Shown: positions 8,740-19,100 of the stretch, piece by piece | How positions within the stretch are numbered: position 1 is the stretch's first letter | How the letters are laid out: every line of letters starts with the position of its first letter | Made by a program: the position numbers and the translations under genes | From: Poteriospumella lacustris | Lineage: Eukaryota; Sar; Chrysophyceae; Chromulinales; Dinobryaceae | Assembly: GCA_008000375.1 (NCBI GenBank) | Contig: SMOI01000078.1 | Location: forward strand, 86,821-124,798 | Reading direction: 5' to 3' | DNA length: 37,978 nt | Notes under the pieces: generated by a model | Told to the model about the DNA's origin: nothing | What the model saw: the letters and a program-made list of their open reading frames with translations, nothing else | The model's database searches: none

Positions 8740-10431
8740 TTACAAGTTCGAAAACCAGACGCAAAAGAGGCCCAATCCCAGCAACGTCAACGCCAGACTC
8801 AACAGTCCTAAATCACGTCGTCCACGTACCTCTCGGAAATAGACCAACGACCAGGTCATCGTGACCAAATTGGGACCCGCACTGATCAACGGGAACGTCA
8901 CACTGATCGGCAATGATTCCGCGGCCACAAACCAGGCAATGGCGCCAATACCCCACATGACTCCCGACGCAATCGCCGGCAATATACACTCATAATCCAC
9001 CAGAACCGCCGACGAAGGTTGCGTTGGGTCGCTGGTATGAGAACCATAACGACTCCAGAGCATCGATAGCAGCAACAGGGCATACGACGTGTAACAGATA
9101 CCGACGTAATGCGACACAATCAAGGCCCCCGCGGTGACCTGACCATCGCTGTGATCCACGAGGTGTTGAATCGGATTGAAATTCAACCCAAACAGGGCTC
9201 CTGCGACCAGAGCCAAGACAATGCCTTCTTCATAGGGATGCAGCTGTAGCCATTTGGGGCACGTAGGCGTCGTCGTCGTAGGCGTCGTGGTTATCGCTGG
9301 TTCCCCGTCGACAGTCGTCGCCTTTTCGACATCTGCATGCTCTCTCAACAGGTGCACACTGCTGTCGTTGCGATCCTCCAAGAGACCAGGACCAGTGCCA
9401 GTGCCAGTGCCGGGATGAATGAAAAGAGGATCAATCGGCGTGGACGTCGTCGTCACATTGGGTGACGCACTGCTGCGTAACGGTGGGCAGCCGGTACCCG
9501 CCGCGGGCGAAGGGCTCGACGACGACGTTGCCCTCGACGACGGTATCTTCGCCAGCGAATCGGTGGAGGAAGGTGTTGACACATGCATATCACGTGCCAC
9601 TGATGCGCACGGATTGGCGGAGTGGAAAGGCGGAGACCAATCCAGGGCGGATACAGCACCAGGGGTGGTGGTGGTCACGTTCCCATCGTGAGAACTCCTC
9701 ATCCGTATGGACGCATGGTTCATTGACGCTGAAGTCCTGTCCAGCATTGGATTCAACTGGTACACAGTTGGCCGGCGTGGGGACAGCGCGGCAGAAGCAG
9801 CAGTAGCAGTAGACGCAGCGAAGATACGATCCATCTCGACGCTGGCCTCTTCGCCACCGTCCTCGTTGTCTTTCCGCTCTTCTGCGCCACTCTTGACGGG
9901 AGACAGTTCGGTAGCATCCATGGGGAACGAGGACAACGCGGAAAACTCTGATGTATCGTTGGTAGTGGTGGCGGTGGTATCCGACGAGACCTGCGCCAAG
10001 ACGATGCCCCCGGCGACGACGACCATCACACCGAGGAAGTTCAGCCATGGCCGTTGAATCGTCTGTCGCTCTACCCCCAAGATACCAAAGGTACCGGACA
10101 GCCAAGCAACAAACATCTCGACCGTTCCCCATAGCAACGAACCTACGCCGAGCCCCAGTTTGTCCAAAATCATGGGGCACAAATAGTTCCCACAACACCA
10201 AGCGACGCCACCGATGAACGCGATGGGATGCAATTGTACGGGGCGACCTTGCGTCAAACACCAGGGAATGACAGTCACCAAGATGGCATTGCACATGACC
10301 CATTGGAAGAACGCGTAGTTCTTGATGGTCACGTTCTTAATGGGCACGAAATTCGACCCGAAGAACGCGATGGTCACACACAAGACCAGCAACGACGACA
10401 ACGTCGCTTCACCATCGCTATCCCCATGCAT
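8740..10431 (-). CDS. TMEM144-like membrane transporter of the DMT type (563 aa)
   Basis: A single-exon gene starting MHGDSDGEATLSSLL at 10431 and ending FCVWFSNL-TAA. About ten hydrophobic helices are split 5+5 as in drug/metabolite transporters. TMEM144-family signatures are visible: GSNFVPIKN in the first helix, the FFQWVMCN segment, GGVAWCCGNY, and GLGVGSLLWGTVEMFVAW. The second half holds FGLNFNPIQHL, VSHYVGICYTSYALLLL, ASGVMWGIGAIAWFVAAESL and VTFPLISAGPNLV. Between them (about residues 150-393) lies a Ser/Thr/Pro-rich hydrophilic loop with no recognised motif, unusually long for the family. The family is thought to carry sugars or related solutes; the substrate here is unknown. The gene is divergent from the OTU gene, 597 bp away. 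A broken copy of its 3' half sits at 3138-3640. Confidence 0.88.
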   Translation of the reverse strand: MHGDSDGEATLSSLLVLCVTIAFFGSNFVPIKNVTIKNYAFFQWVMCNAILVTVIPWCLTQGRPVQLHPIAFIGGVAWCCGNYLCPMILDKLGLGVGSLLWGTVEMFVAWLSGTFGILGVERQTIQRPWLNFLGVMVVVAGGIVLAQVSSDTTATTTNDTSEFSALSSFPMDATELSPVKSGAEERKDNEDGGEEASVEMDRIFAASTATAASAALSPRRPTVYQLNPMLDRTSASMNHASIRMRSSHDGNVTTTTPGAVSALDWSPPFHSANPCASVARDMHVSTPSSTDSLAKIPSSRATSSSSPSPAAGTGCPPLRSSASPNVTTTSTPIDPLFIHPGTGTGTGPGLLEDRNDSSVHLLREHADVEKATTVDGEPAITTTPTTTTPTCPKWLQLHPYEEGIVLALVAGALFGLNFNPIQHLVDHSDGQVTAGALIVSHYVGICYTSYALLLLSMLWSRYGSHTSDPTQPSSAVLVDYECILPAIASGVMWGIGAIAWFVAAESLPISVTFPLISAGPNLVTMTWSLVYFREVRGRRDLGLLSLALTLLGLGLFCVWFSNL

Positions 10432-11028
10432 GATTTCAAGAATATTAACTGGGGAATCACCCGAAGAGGCGAGATTCCGATGTAAACGGCTCCATCTTCA
10501 TGACGTGACTTCATTCAGAAGGTCGGCTAGATGACTCGATGACCCAGCTGCGTCATCGGATTCGTAATCCGACTTGTCTTTGACCTCACTGCATACATTA
10601 CCCTTCCGCACATTGCAGGCCTCCATGGTCCACTTGGTAGTGCTTTATTTGAGTTGTATTGCAAGCCGTGTTGTTCGTTGGACCAATAGACGAACAATCG
10701 GTCTATCGGAGTATCCACGTACATATTCTTTGTTCAATATTACTACACAAATGCACTATATATTACATCGCTTGTGTCCCTGAAACGTCTCGCTTTCCCA
10801 GCTTCTTTCGAGGACGTCCTCCGGTTCTGTTCCTTCCTTCTTCTTGGGGGGCTCTGCTCTCGTCGATGCGATGGAAACCGGCTTCATAAGCGACAGAGTA
10901 CAGTACATCTACTACTAGATTTAGCCGGAAAAAGTTGAACAATTAATTTCCTTGCGCCTTGAAATTCCGCCGCATTTGACTCGAATCCCGAGATCACCCA
11001 CCGTGCACTCACTGGTCCAATCGTCAAC
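10432..11028. promoter_or_regulatory. Divergent intergenic region, TMEM144-like (-) and OTU (+) genes
   Basis: These 597 bp separate two start codons facing away from each other and should hold both promoters. It is less GC-rich than the flanking genes. No convincing TATA box, repeat or RNA gene was seen; short ORFs here look random. Confidence 0.5.
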
Positions 11029-12785
11029 ATGGGTATGATTCCAGAAAACAAACTGGATGCCGCTCCAGAAGATCGCAACAGTGAAGATTTACTTCGTTCG
11101 CGTACTCTTCGTGTCACGGGAGTAGGAGGTATGGAAGAACCTACGGGGGAGGATACGCCCGGGGTGGAATACAGCGTGGACAACGTCCAGCTGGGCTGTG
11201 TCTACGATGTGCTGGACTCGAATCATCGATGGTGCGAAGGAGAGGTACGTATTATCTTTCCCTTGCGACCATGCATTTCATTGCACCTCGTTCATTGCGG
11301 GGGTTGACTCTGTAGATAATCAAAATTGACAAACGAGGTGGACGGGTCTACGTCAGCTACATCTATTGGGAGAGCGAATACGACGAATGGGTCGATAATT
11401 TGGCGGTTCGCATCGCTCCAAAGCATCAGCATACCTATATTGAAGGTGGACGATTGAAGCTCGGCCAACGGATTGAAGCCATTGATGAGCGAGGCGAATG
11501 GTTGCAGGCCTTCGTCGTGGAGGAAGACACGGACCGGGTTTGTGTCCATTACAAAGGCTTTGCTCCCAAATTTGATCGTTGGATTCGTCGGGAGGAAGCT
11601 CCTGGCAACGTACGACCCTTTGGACGCATGCGGTTCCAGCTGCGGTATCTAAACGCGTCGCGAAGACGCGATTTTCTGAAGAATTCGAATACGAAATGGT
11701 CCGTGCCCGGTATGAGCACGGGCTTAGCCCGCGCGACTCGCCTTTCTGCTGCGGCTGCTGCGGCTGCGGCGGCGGCCTCCTCGGCTTCTTCCTCTTCGTC
11801 CGCATCGAGCGAATACGACGAATGCAAAGACGGCCGCATCTGCTGCGTCGAAGACGCCGACCGGACGCGGCAAATCGCCGAGTTGTCCGACAAGTTTCAA
11901 CAGTACGTCTCGGCCTTGGAACGACACGCGCTACGTATTGTACGTGTCGCCGGGGATGGGAATTGTTTGTTTCGTGCGGTGGCGCATCAAATCTACGGCG
12001 ACGAGTCCCTGCACAGCGTCGTCCGCGCGAAATGCATGGAGTACATGGAGGCCGAGGTCGATTTCTTCGCGCAGTTTGTGGTGGGTGGCCAAGAAACCTT
12101 TGCCCTGTACCTCGATGCGAAACGGCGGGATGGCTGTTGGGGAGATGACCCCGAAATCGAAGCGATTTGTGAGTTGTACGACCGCCCCGCGGAGATTTGG
12201 GCCTATGACCCCGTCGTCGGGGCGAAGAAACTGCGGACGTTTCATGAATCGGCGGGGGGTATGATGATGAGCTTCGTCGACGGTGACAACGGTCCTACGA
12301 CGATGACGACGACGACGTCCATGGCGATTGGCAATGGCGCAGTCTCCACCGCTACTACGACGAGCGGTGGCAGTGGCAGTAGCAGCAGAGGACGCAGCGC
12401 CAACCAAGAGGACGACCACGACGACGACCGCGACCGCGACCGCGACACCCACCGCCGTCACAGCAACGGTACAGGCTGCATGGACATTGACCCCGCACGC
12501 AACGACGATGGCGACACCGACATCACCAGCAACGGCAACGGCAACGGCAACAGCCGCAGCAGCAGCAGCAGCGGTCTGCATCGAAGTGGCAGCAGTCGTC
12601 GTCTACCACAGACGGCGACGACGTTTCCCATTCGCCTGTCGTACTACGGCGGCGGCCACTACGACAGCATCGTCGCCGACGACCACACGTTGGCGCTGCT
12701 TCGCTACAAACCCGGCGACCTGGAAGACGCGCGCATTCGACAGGCGCTGCGGATGCAGGCGGAGGCACGGCGCTCCGACGGCCGA

Positions 12786-12827
<42 letters not shown>

Positions 12828-13385
12828 GGCAGCAACAGTCGTAGCGGCAGTAGCCAGCAGCACCAGCGACCCACCGCCGCCGCCACCGCGGCCGCCTTCG
12901 CCATCCCACCGCAGCGCCAGCCACCGTCGCCAGCCGCCGGCATCGCCGCGTTGAGGACACCGTCGTCGATCGCGCTCTCGCACCGTCACCGGGCGCAGCA
13001 GTGGCAAGACGCCGACGATACCAACGCGGCCCTCGAGGCGCAAGTGCTGCAGCTGTCCCAAGAGACCGCCCGCCAACGGGAGGAAGCCGATTTAGAAACG
13101 ACGCTGCTGCTCTCGCTGCAGCAGCAACAGGCGAAAGACGACGGCTACGGCGGCGTCCACGACGTCGACGCCGACGAAGCGGCGATGCTGCAGCTCGTCG
13201 TCGAAGAGTCGAAACGCGCGTACTACGCGACAACAGCGACGACGACGGCCGTCGGGGCGGACGCTGCTGTCGCCGCCGAGGACGACGACGACGCGTTGTT
13301 GGCGCTGGCGATTGCGCAGTCGAAGGAGACGGCTGCTGCTGCCCCGTCGCTGCCCTCGTCCTCGTCCACGGCGGCGAGTAGCAAG

Positions 13386-13418
<33 letters not shown>

Positions 13419-13916
13419 TACACGATGGCGCAGGTGAAGCACCTGTCCGAAGACGAAGCGCTGCGCTGGGCCATCGCGCAGTCGTTGGAGTCGCCCTCGC
13501 CGGTGGCGGATGCGAAGCCATCGTCGTCGTCGTCGCTGCAGTCGCCACGCGGCTACAGCGACGCCTCCAAGTCGACGACTGCCAAAGCCACCGCCGCGGT
13601 GGCCGCTCCTGCGGCGGTCTCGGCGATGCTGCCGAACATCGTCGACGACGAAGAAGCGATGCTGCAGCAGATCCTCGCCGAATCGCTGCGGTCCTCGTCC
13701 GCCGCCACCGCCACCGCCACAACGACGACGACGGTGGCGGCGGCAACGGGGCCAGCAGCAGCGACAACCACCGCGGAGGCATCGTCGTTCAACGCGTTTC
13801 ATGACTTCGCCGCCGCGGCCGGGTTCGGCGACGGGGACGGTGACGGGGGCTACGACAACGACTACGACGACGACCCGGACCTGCTCCTCGCCATTCAAGA
13901 GTCGCTGCGCAAGTAA
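11029..13916 (+). CDS. OTU deubiquitinase with two Tudor/chromo-barrel-like domains and UIMs (938 aa)
   Basis: Exons are 11029-11244 and 11316-13916 (GTACGT...TGTAG). Two Tudor-knot-like modules come first: residues about 48-108 (GCVYDVLDSNHRWCEGE across the intron to YWESEYDEWVDN) and about 120-165 (GQRIEAIDERGEWLQAF...HYKGFAPKFDRWI). The OTU domain follows, with catalytic Asp286 and Cys289 in GDGNCLFRAV and candidate His520 in GGGHYDSIV. About 120 residues of Ser/Thr/Asp/Gly/Asn repeats are inserted between the Cys and His parts, just before the IRLSYYGGGH strand. The C-terminal third has about five ubiquitin-interacting-motif-like helices (such as ALLALAIAQSKE, ALRWAIAQSLE, LLLAIQESLRK at the very end) in low-complexity sequence. 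OTU enzymes cleave ubiquitin chains; the UIMs suggest polyubiquitin binding as in OTUD5/OTUD1-type enzymes, and the Tudor modules suggest chromatin or methyl-peptide binding. Substrate is unknown. Confidence 0.9.
12784..12836 (+). repeat. AGCAAC hexanucleotide tract inside the OTU gene
   Basis: About seven AGCAAC/AGCAAC-like units code an alternating Ser-Asn run just after the OTU domain. Similar in-frame repeats (GGC at 13385-13415 coding a Gly run) follow. These tracts are prone to length change and keep the reading frame. Confidence 0.8.
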
Positions 13917-14326
13917 CCGCACCACCCACACCGCCGCCTCCACCGACGCAGGCTCCCCCCTCTCACCGCCGAGACCCGTTTCGACTGTAAATAACGCCCG
14001 CACAGATCCACCCGCCACCCTCCCACCCCCTCCCCCACCCCCATCGAGGCGGGAAAGAGGTGCGGTGCGGTGCGGTGCGGTGCGGTGGAGTGCGCTAACT
14101 GCCCTATCGATGTGTCCCCTGTCCCTTGTCACACGGTGTCGTGTCGCCCCGTGCACTACTGGCCGTGGGTGTTGTTGTTTGTCGGTGGTAGTTACTGTAC
14201 ACGCAGCAGGGAGGGCCCGGCCGCTGAAGGACACAGGGCACCCCCCCCCCCCAACAGAGGGCAAGACCCCTAAAGACCCGCTGCACCGCCCCATGTGGGG
14301 AGAGAGGGGTGGGGGGAGAGGGAGTT
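13917..14326. other. Convergent intergenic region with a (GTGCG)5 repeat
   Basis: It lies between the stop codons of the OTU gene (+) and the C2 gene (-). A GTGCG pentanucleotide repeat sits at about 14059-14088, beside C-rich runs. A long open frame runs through here on the minus strand, but it lies beyond a splice donor and its sequence looks compositional. No gene called. Confidence 0.6.
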
Positions 14327-16053
14327 TCACCGGTTCAGGAGATCTTCGATGAAGTTCGCCGGCTTCTTCATCGTGATTTTCTACGTGACACAGGCACACG
14401 TCACAGTCAGTCACCGTCACCGTCACCGTCAAAGTCACCGTCACAGGGCCAACAGAGGCGGGGGGCGGGGGGAGGGCGGGGCTTACCTTGGCGAAGGGCG
14501 CCGGTGCGGCGTTGGCACTGGCCGGGGCGCGTGTCTTGTTGTTGTCGTCGGTGGCGTCCAGCGAGACGGCGTCGAGTTGAAACGTCGGTCGTGTCGGTGC
14601 CGCGATGACCAATTTGGCGCCTGGCGGCAGCGATGGCGGTGGCGGTGGCGGGGCATTGGCCGCGGTGGGGCCACTACCGCCACCGCCGCCGTTGGCCATC
14701 CGTTCGGAGGCGTTGCTGGGTCGCAGTCGATCCGCGAGACTCGCGAAGGCCTCGAAGCGTTTGTTGTGCTTCAGGGCGCCAATCGCATCAGTGATGGCCG
14801 CGGCCGCAGCATTCGGCGCGGCGCTGAAGGCGTTGGCGGCGGCCAGGGCGCCCACCGACGCCTTCCCCACCAACGCCGCCGATGCCGCCGAGGAGGAAGA
14901 AGAAGCAGAAGACGACGACGACGACGATGCGGCCGCGATGGCCGTCGACGCGGCGGTGGGAGTGGTGGCGGTCCCATGCGGCAGCCCCGCACCCACGACG
15001 GGCACCTCGGTTTTCATCAATTGAAACCGCAGCTTCGCCTGCGCGTACAACAGCCACGACGTCTGCTGCTGCTGCGGCTGCTTCTCCTGCTGAGCGACGA
15101 CCGGGAACCAGTCGCGGACGGTGTTGCGGTCCGTCAGCTCGTCCAGTGGCACTTCCACTTCGCCCAGCACCGTGTCGCTGAAGAACGTTCGCGTGTACAA
15201 CGTCACGTGGATTTTCATCGCCGGCAACGACCGCACGTCCTGGCGACCAATGTTGCCGCCTTCGACGTTCGCGCGGGTTTCCGCTTGGACCAGCGTCAAC
15301 CAGCCGTCCGGGAGGGCGAAGCGGAAGATGCCCTGCGTACGCCACTCGAAGTCGACCGCTAAACTGACCTGGGCGAGCACGTGGCGGCTGTATTTGCCTC
15401 CGGCGATGGGGCGAGACCGACCACCGCCAGCGCCAGCGCCAGAGCCGCTGTTGCTACTGCCACCGACGCTCGCCGCCGTAGCGGCCGCCGACGACGCCGA
15501 CGACGACGACGATGGTCGTCCCCTCGCCGACGCTGAAGCCGACGCCGACGCTGACGCCGACGCGGACGACAGATTCGACGACAACGGCTCCGCACGCGCG
15601 ACCGGCGTGATGCACGAGCCATCGACGTGCACCTTCGACGACGCGAACAGACTCTTCAGGCCGCCGCCGTCGCGACTGTTCCGCGCGTCGATCGTCGTCT
15701 TCACCAGTCGAATCACCGCGTAGACCTCCATGCCGTGCAGGTAATGCAGCGCCGTCGACGGGGCGATCGTCAAGGTGTTCGCCGTCACCGAGTGGCCCAT
15801 GTTCGCGCCGTAGACCTTCGGCGCCGCCGTCGTCGCCACCGTCGCCGTGTGATGCAGCAGCGGGCCACCGGCGGCGTTGCTGTGGGTGGACCCCGCAGCA
15901 GCAGCGGCGGCGGTGGTGGTGGCCAGCGCCGCGTGGGCCATCGCCGTCGCCGTCGCCGAGATCGACGTCGACAAAACCGTCGCATGATGATGAGGATACT
16001 GGTGGCTCGTCGAGGCCATCGACGACGACGACGGCTGCCGCGACAGCGTCGCA

Positions 16054-16116
<63 letters not shown>

Positions 16117-19100
16117 CTGGTGGTGGTCTGCTGGGGCGTGGGACTCGTCACGCCGAAAAACGCGGCCAGATTCGACACCGACGGCGGCTTCGCCGAGGCG
16201 CTGCGATGCAGCGTCGCGTCACCGCCACCGACACCGCCACCGCCACCGCCACCAGCGGCGGCTGCGGTCGTCGTCGCTGACGCTGATGCCGACGCTGACG
16301 TTGTCGTCGTCGCCAACGTGCTCAAACTGCCCGACGAGCCGTGAGTCGACACGTTCCCCGCCGCTGTGGCGGCGGTGGCGGTGGCGGTGGCGGCGGTGGC
16401 CACCTTCGGCACGACGCCGAGAATCTCCTTGAGACTGTACAGGTCGATCTGCACGAAGGCGACGTAGCGATAGGGCAGCACCAGGCGGGCGAAGAGCGCG
16501 TTTTTGTAGAGAAACTGGTTCAGCGTGGTGACGTACGGGCTCTGGGCGAGGGCGTCCCCGTGCCAGAGACCAGCCGCTGCCGCTGCCGCCGCTGACGAAG
16601 CTGCTGCGCCGGTGGTGGTGGCGGCGGCGGTGTTGGTGGCGGTGTTGGTCGGCAGCGGCGGTGGGGACATCGACGGCAGACGGGGCGCCAACAGGCGGCT
16701 CGACGAGGCCACCGATGGCAACGCCGGTGCTCCTGCCGCTGTCGCTGTCGCTGTCGCTGGGGTGGGCGTCGGTTGGTAGAACGACGTCGTCTGCGGGAGA
16801 CGCGGGGACGGCGCCGGAGAGCCACCCACCGCCGCCGCCGCCGCCGCAGCCGCAGCACCCACCGCGACGGGTGTCGGCGGCGTCATCACCGCGGGGCTAC
16901 GCGCACGCGGCCAGTGGAGCAGCGCATCGCCCGCCGGGGGCTGCGACGACGCCACCGCCACCCGCAGCTTCTCGGGGAACTGCTCCACGTCGACGGTGTA
17001 CAGGTGGCAGTGCGCGATCATGCGCTTCAGGTAGTCCTCGACCTGCAGGAACTCGTACAGCTGCAGGAAGTGGTACGTCCAGTCCTGACGCCGCTCGCTG
17101 CGCGCGAGGAAACTGTCCGGTCCAAACGATGGCCCACCGCGACCGTTGGACGACGACGACGTGGGAGACGCGGGGGACGACGGGGACGCGGGGAACGCGG
17201 CGGCGGTGGAGGAGGAGCGACGACGACGTTGTGGCGGTGGTGGCGGTGGCGGGGAGGACTCCGTCGAGTGCTTTCTCGAGCCTCCTGTCCCCGCAGCCGT
17301 CACCACCGCCGCCGCCGTCGCTGCAGCTGCAGCGGTCGACGAGGAGGAGGTCGCCCCCGTCGTGGAGCGTTTCACTTCTTGCATGATCTCGGCGGCGCGC
17401 ATTACCGCGGCGATGCGCTTCGAATAAGGAAAACTGAAATTGCTCTCGAGGGCGTCCCGCGACAGTGCGAACAGGCCGCGCTTCTTCCAGTTGTACGAGT
17501 CCTATGTACAGAAGCGTACGTGTGTCAGGGATGGGCACAGCACAGCACAGCACAGAGCAGAGCACAGAGCAGAGCAACGTACGTTGACACCGTCGACGGT
17601 CGCGTCGGAGAACAACTGCCGCCCCAGCTGCACACGGTCGTTCAACGCGTGCGGATCGCCTAAGACGCGGGCTTCCCATTGATCCACGTAGTGGTAATAG
17701 ATCTGCGGGATGGAGAAGGCCATCTCGGCGGGCTTGGTGACCTCTTGGATGGCCCGGCACGAGTACAGCCAGTAGATCAACCGATGCGTCAGTTCCGACG
17801 GCTCCGCGTGCACGTCCACACTGAGCAGCTGCAGGACGTTGCCCAAGGTACGCGCCGCTTGCCAATCCCGTTTCGAATACGCCGCCGCGTCCTATGTACG
17901 TCGCATCAGTCAGCGTCAGCGTCAGCATCAGCGCAAAGAGAACGAAACGACCTCCGCCGAGCGGTTGAGGGGGGGGGGTTACCGTACCTTGTTGGGCTCC
18001 GGTGACGTCGCCGTCGCCTTCGGCGAGCGACCACCGCCGCCGTAGCCTCCGCCGTAGCCGTCACCGCCGTAGCCATCGTCATCGTCGTCGTCATCGTCGT
18101 AGTAGTACCCCGTCGTCGCGCGCGACCTCGTCGCCGCACGTGGCTTCCCCGCACCACCCGACGCTGCCGCGGCCGCCGCGGCCGCCGCCGCCGCACGGGC
18201 AGCCGCATCGTGCAGCAACATCTCTCGCCACTTGGTCACCAACGCCAACACGTCCGTCGCCGCGACACAGTCGGGCACGACACTCTCCGTCAAGCCGAAA
18301 CCCGTCAAACTCTCCGGCACCTTCAACGTCTTCACCCGCGCCGACGTCAACAGACACTGCAGCAGCTTCTCCAACAGATACAGCTCCCGCGAATAGTAAT
18401 TCCGCGTCGCTTTGTACAGAAACGTCGACGTGATCTGGTCCACCGGCGGGAGAAACTTCAACGTCGGCGCCATCGTCACCCCCATCGGCAACGGCGGTAG
18501 CAACTGGTCGCGTAACCAGCGATCGGAGTCGTCGACGTACGCCAACAGCGGGGCCAACAACGACGCCACGACCGGCGAATGCAACGCATCGTATCGTTCG
18601 TCTTCGTCCGGGTTGGCGAGCAACAAGACCCGCAACAACGCGTCGCCTCCCAAGGGCACCGTGGTCTGCGACGGCGATTGCTGTTGCTGTTGCAACGAGA
18701 CCCACAGATGATCGGAACAGTGTTGAATCCGCTCGATGTCGTGCTCGCTGAAGACCGTGCGCATGTTGTCCAGGTCCAACGTGAACAGCTTCTCGATCAA
18801 CACGCCCACCGACGTCGATTGCTCCGTGAACCGCACGATGGCTTTCATCGCCAACAGCGCGTGGTTGAGGGATTCGAGGTATTCGGGGTCGAAGGAGGGC
18901 CACGCGGGATGCGCCAACCGTTTGGAGGTGGTGCCCCCACTGCTACTACCACCACCACCGTTGGCCGACGAGGTAGCGGCGGCGGGGCGTGGACGATGCG
19001 GACCGCCGCCGTGGGCGGGGGCGTCCAACAAGACACGTTGGCCCGGCGAGGCCGCCGTGGCCGCGAGATACTCGTTCGCGGGGTTGTCCTCGTCGCTCGT

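Noticed and set aside
13092-14486. A long minus-strand open frame continuing past the last big exon of the C2-domain gene and running antisense through the OTU gene.
   Set aside because: It begins beyond a good splice donor (AAG|GTAAGC at 14487), the small final exon at 14380-14327 gives a clean stop, and the frame is Arg/Gly/Ala/Val-rich shadow sequence of a GC-rich gene.
15627-17663. Long plus-strand open frames with Arg-rich or Ala-rich products opposite the C2-domain gene.
   Set aside because: They are antisense shadows of low-complexity GC-rich coding DNA with no family resemblance or splice support.
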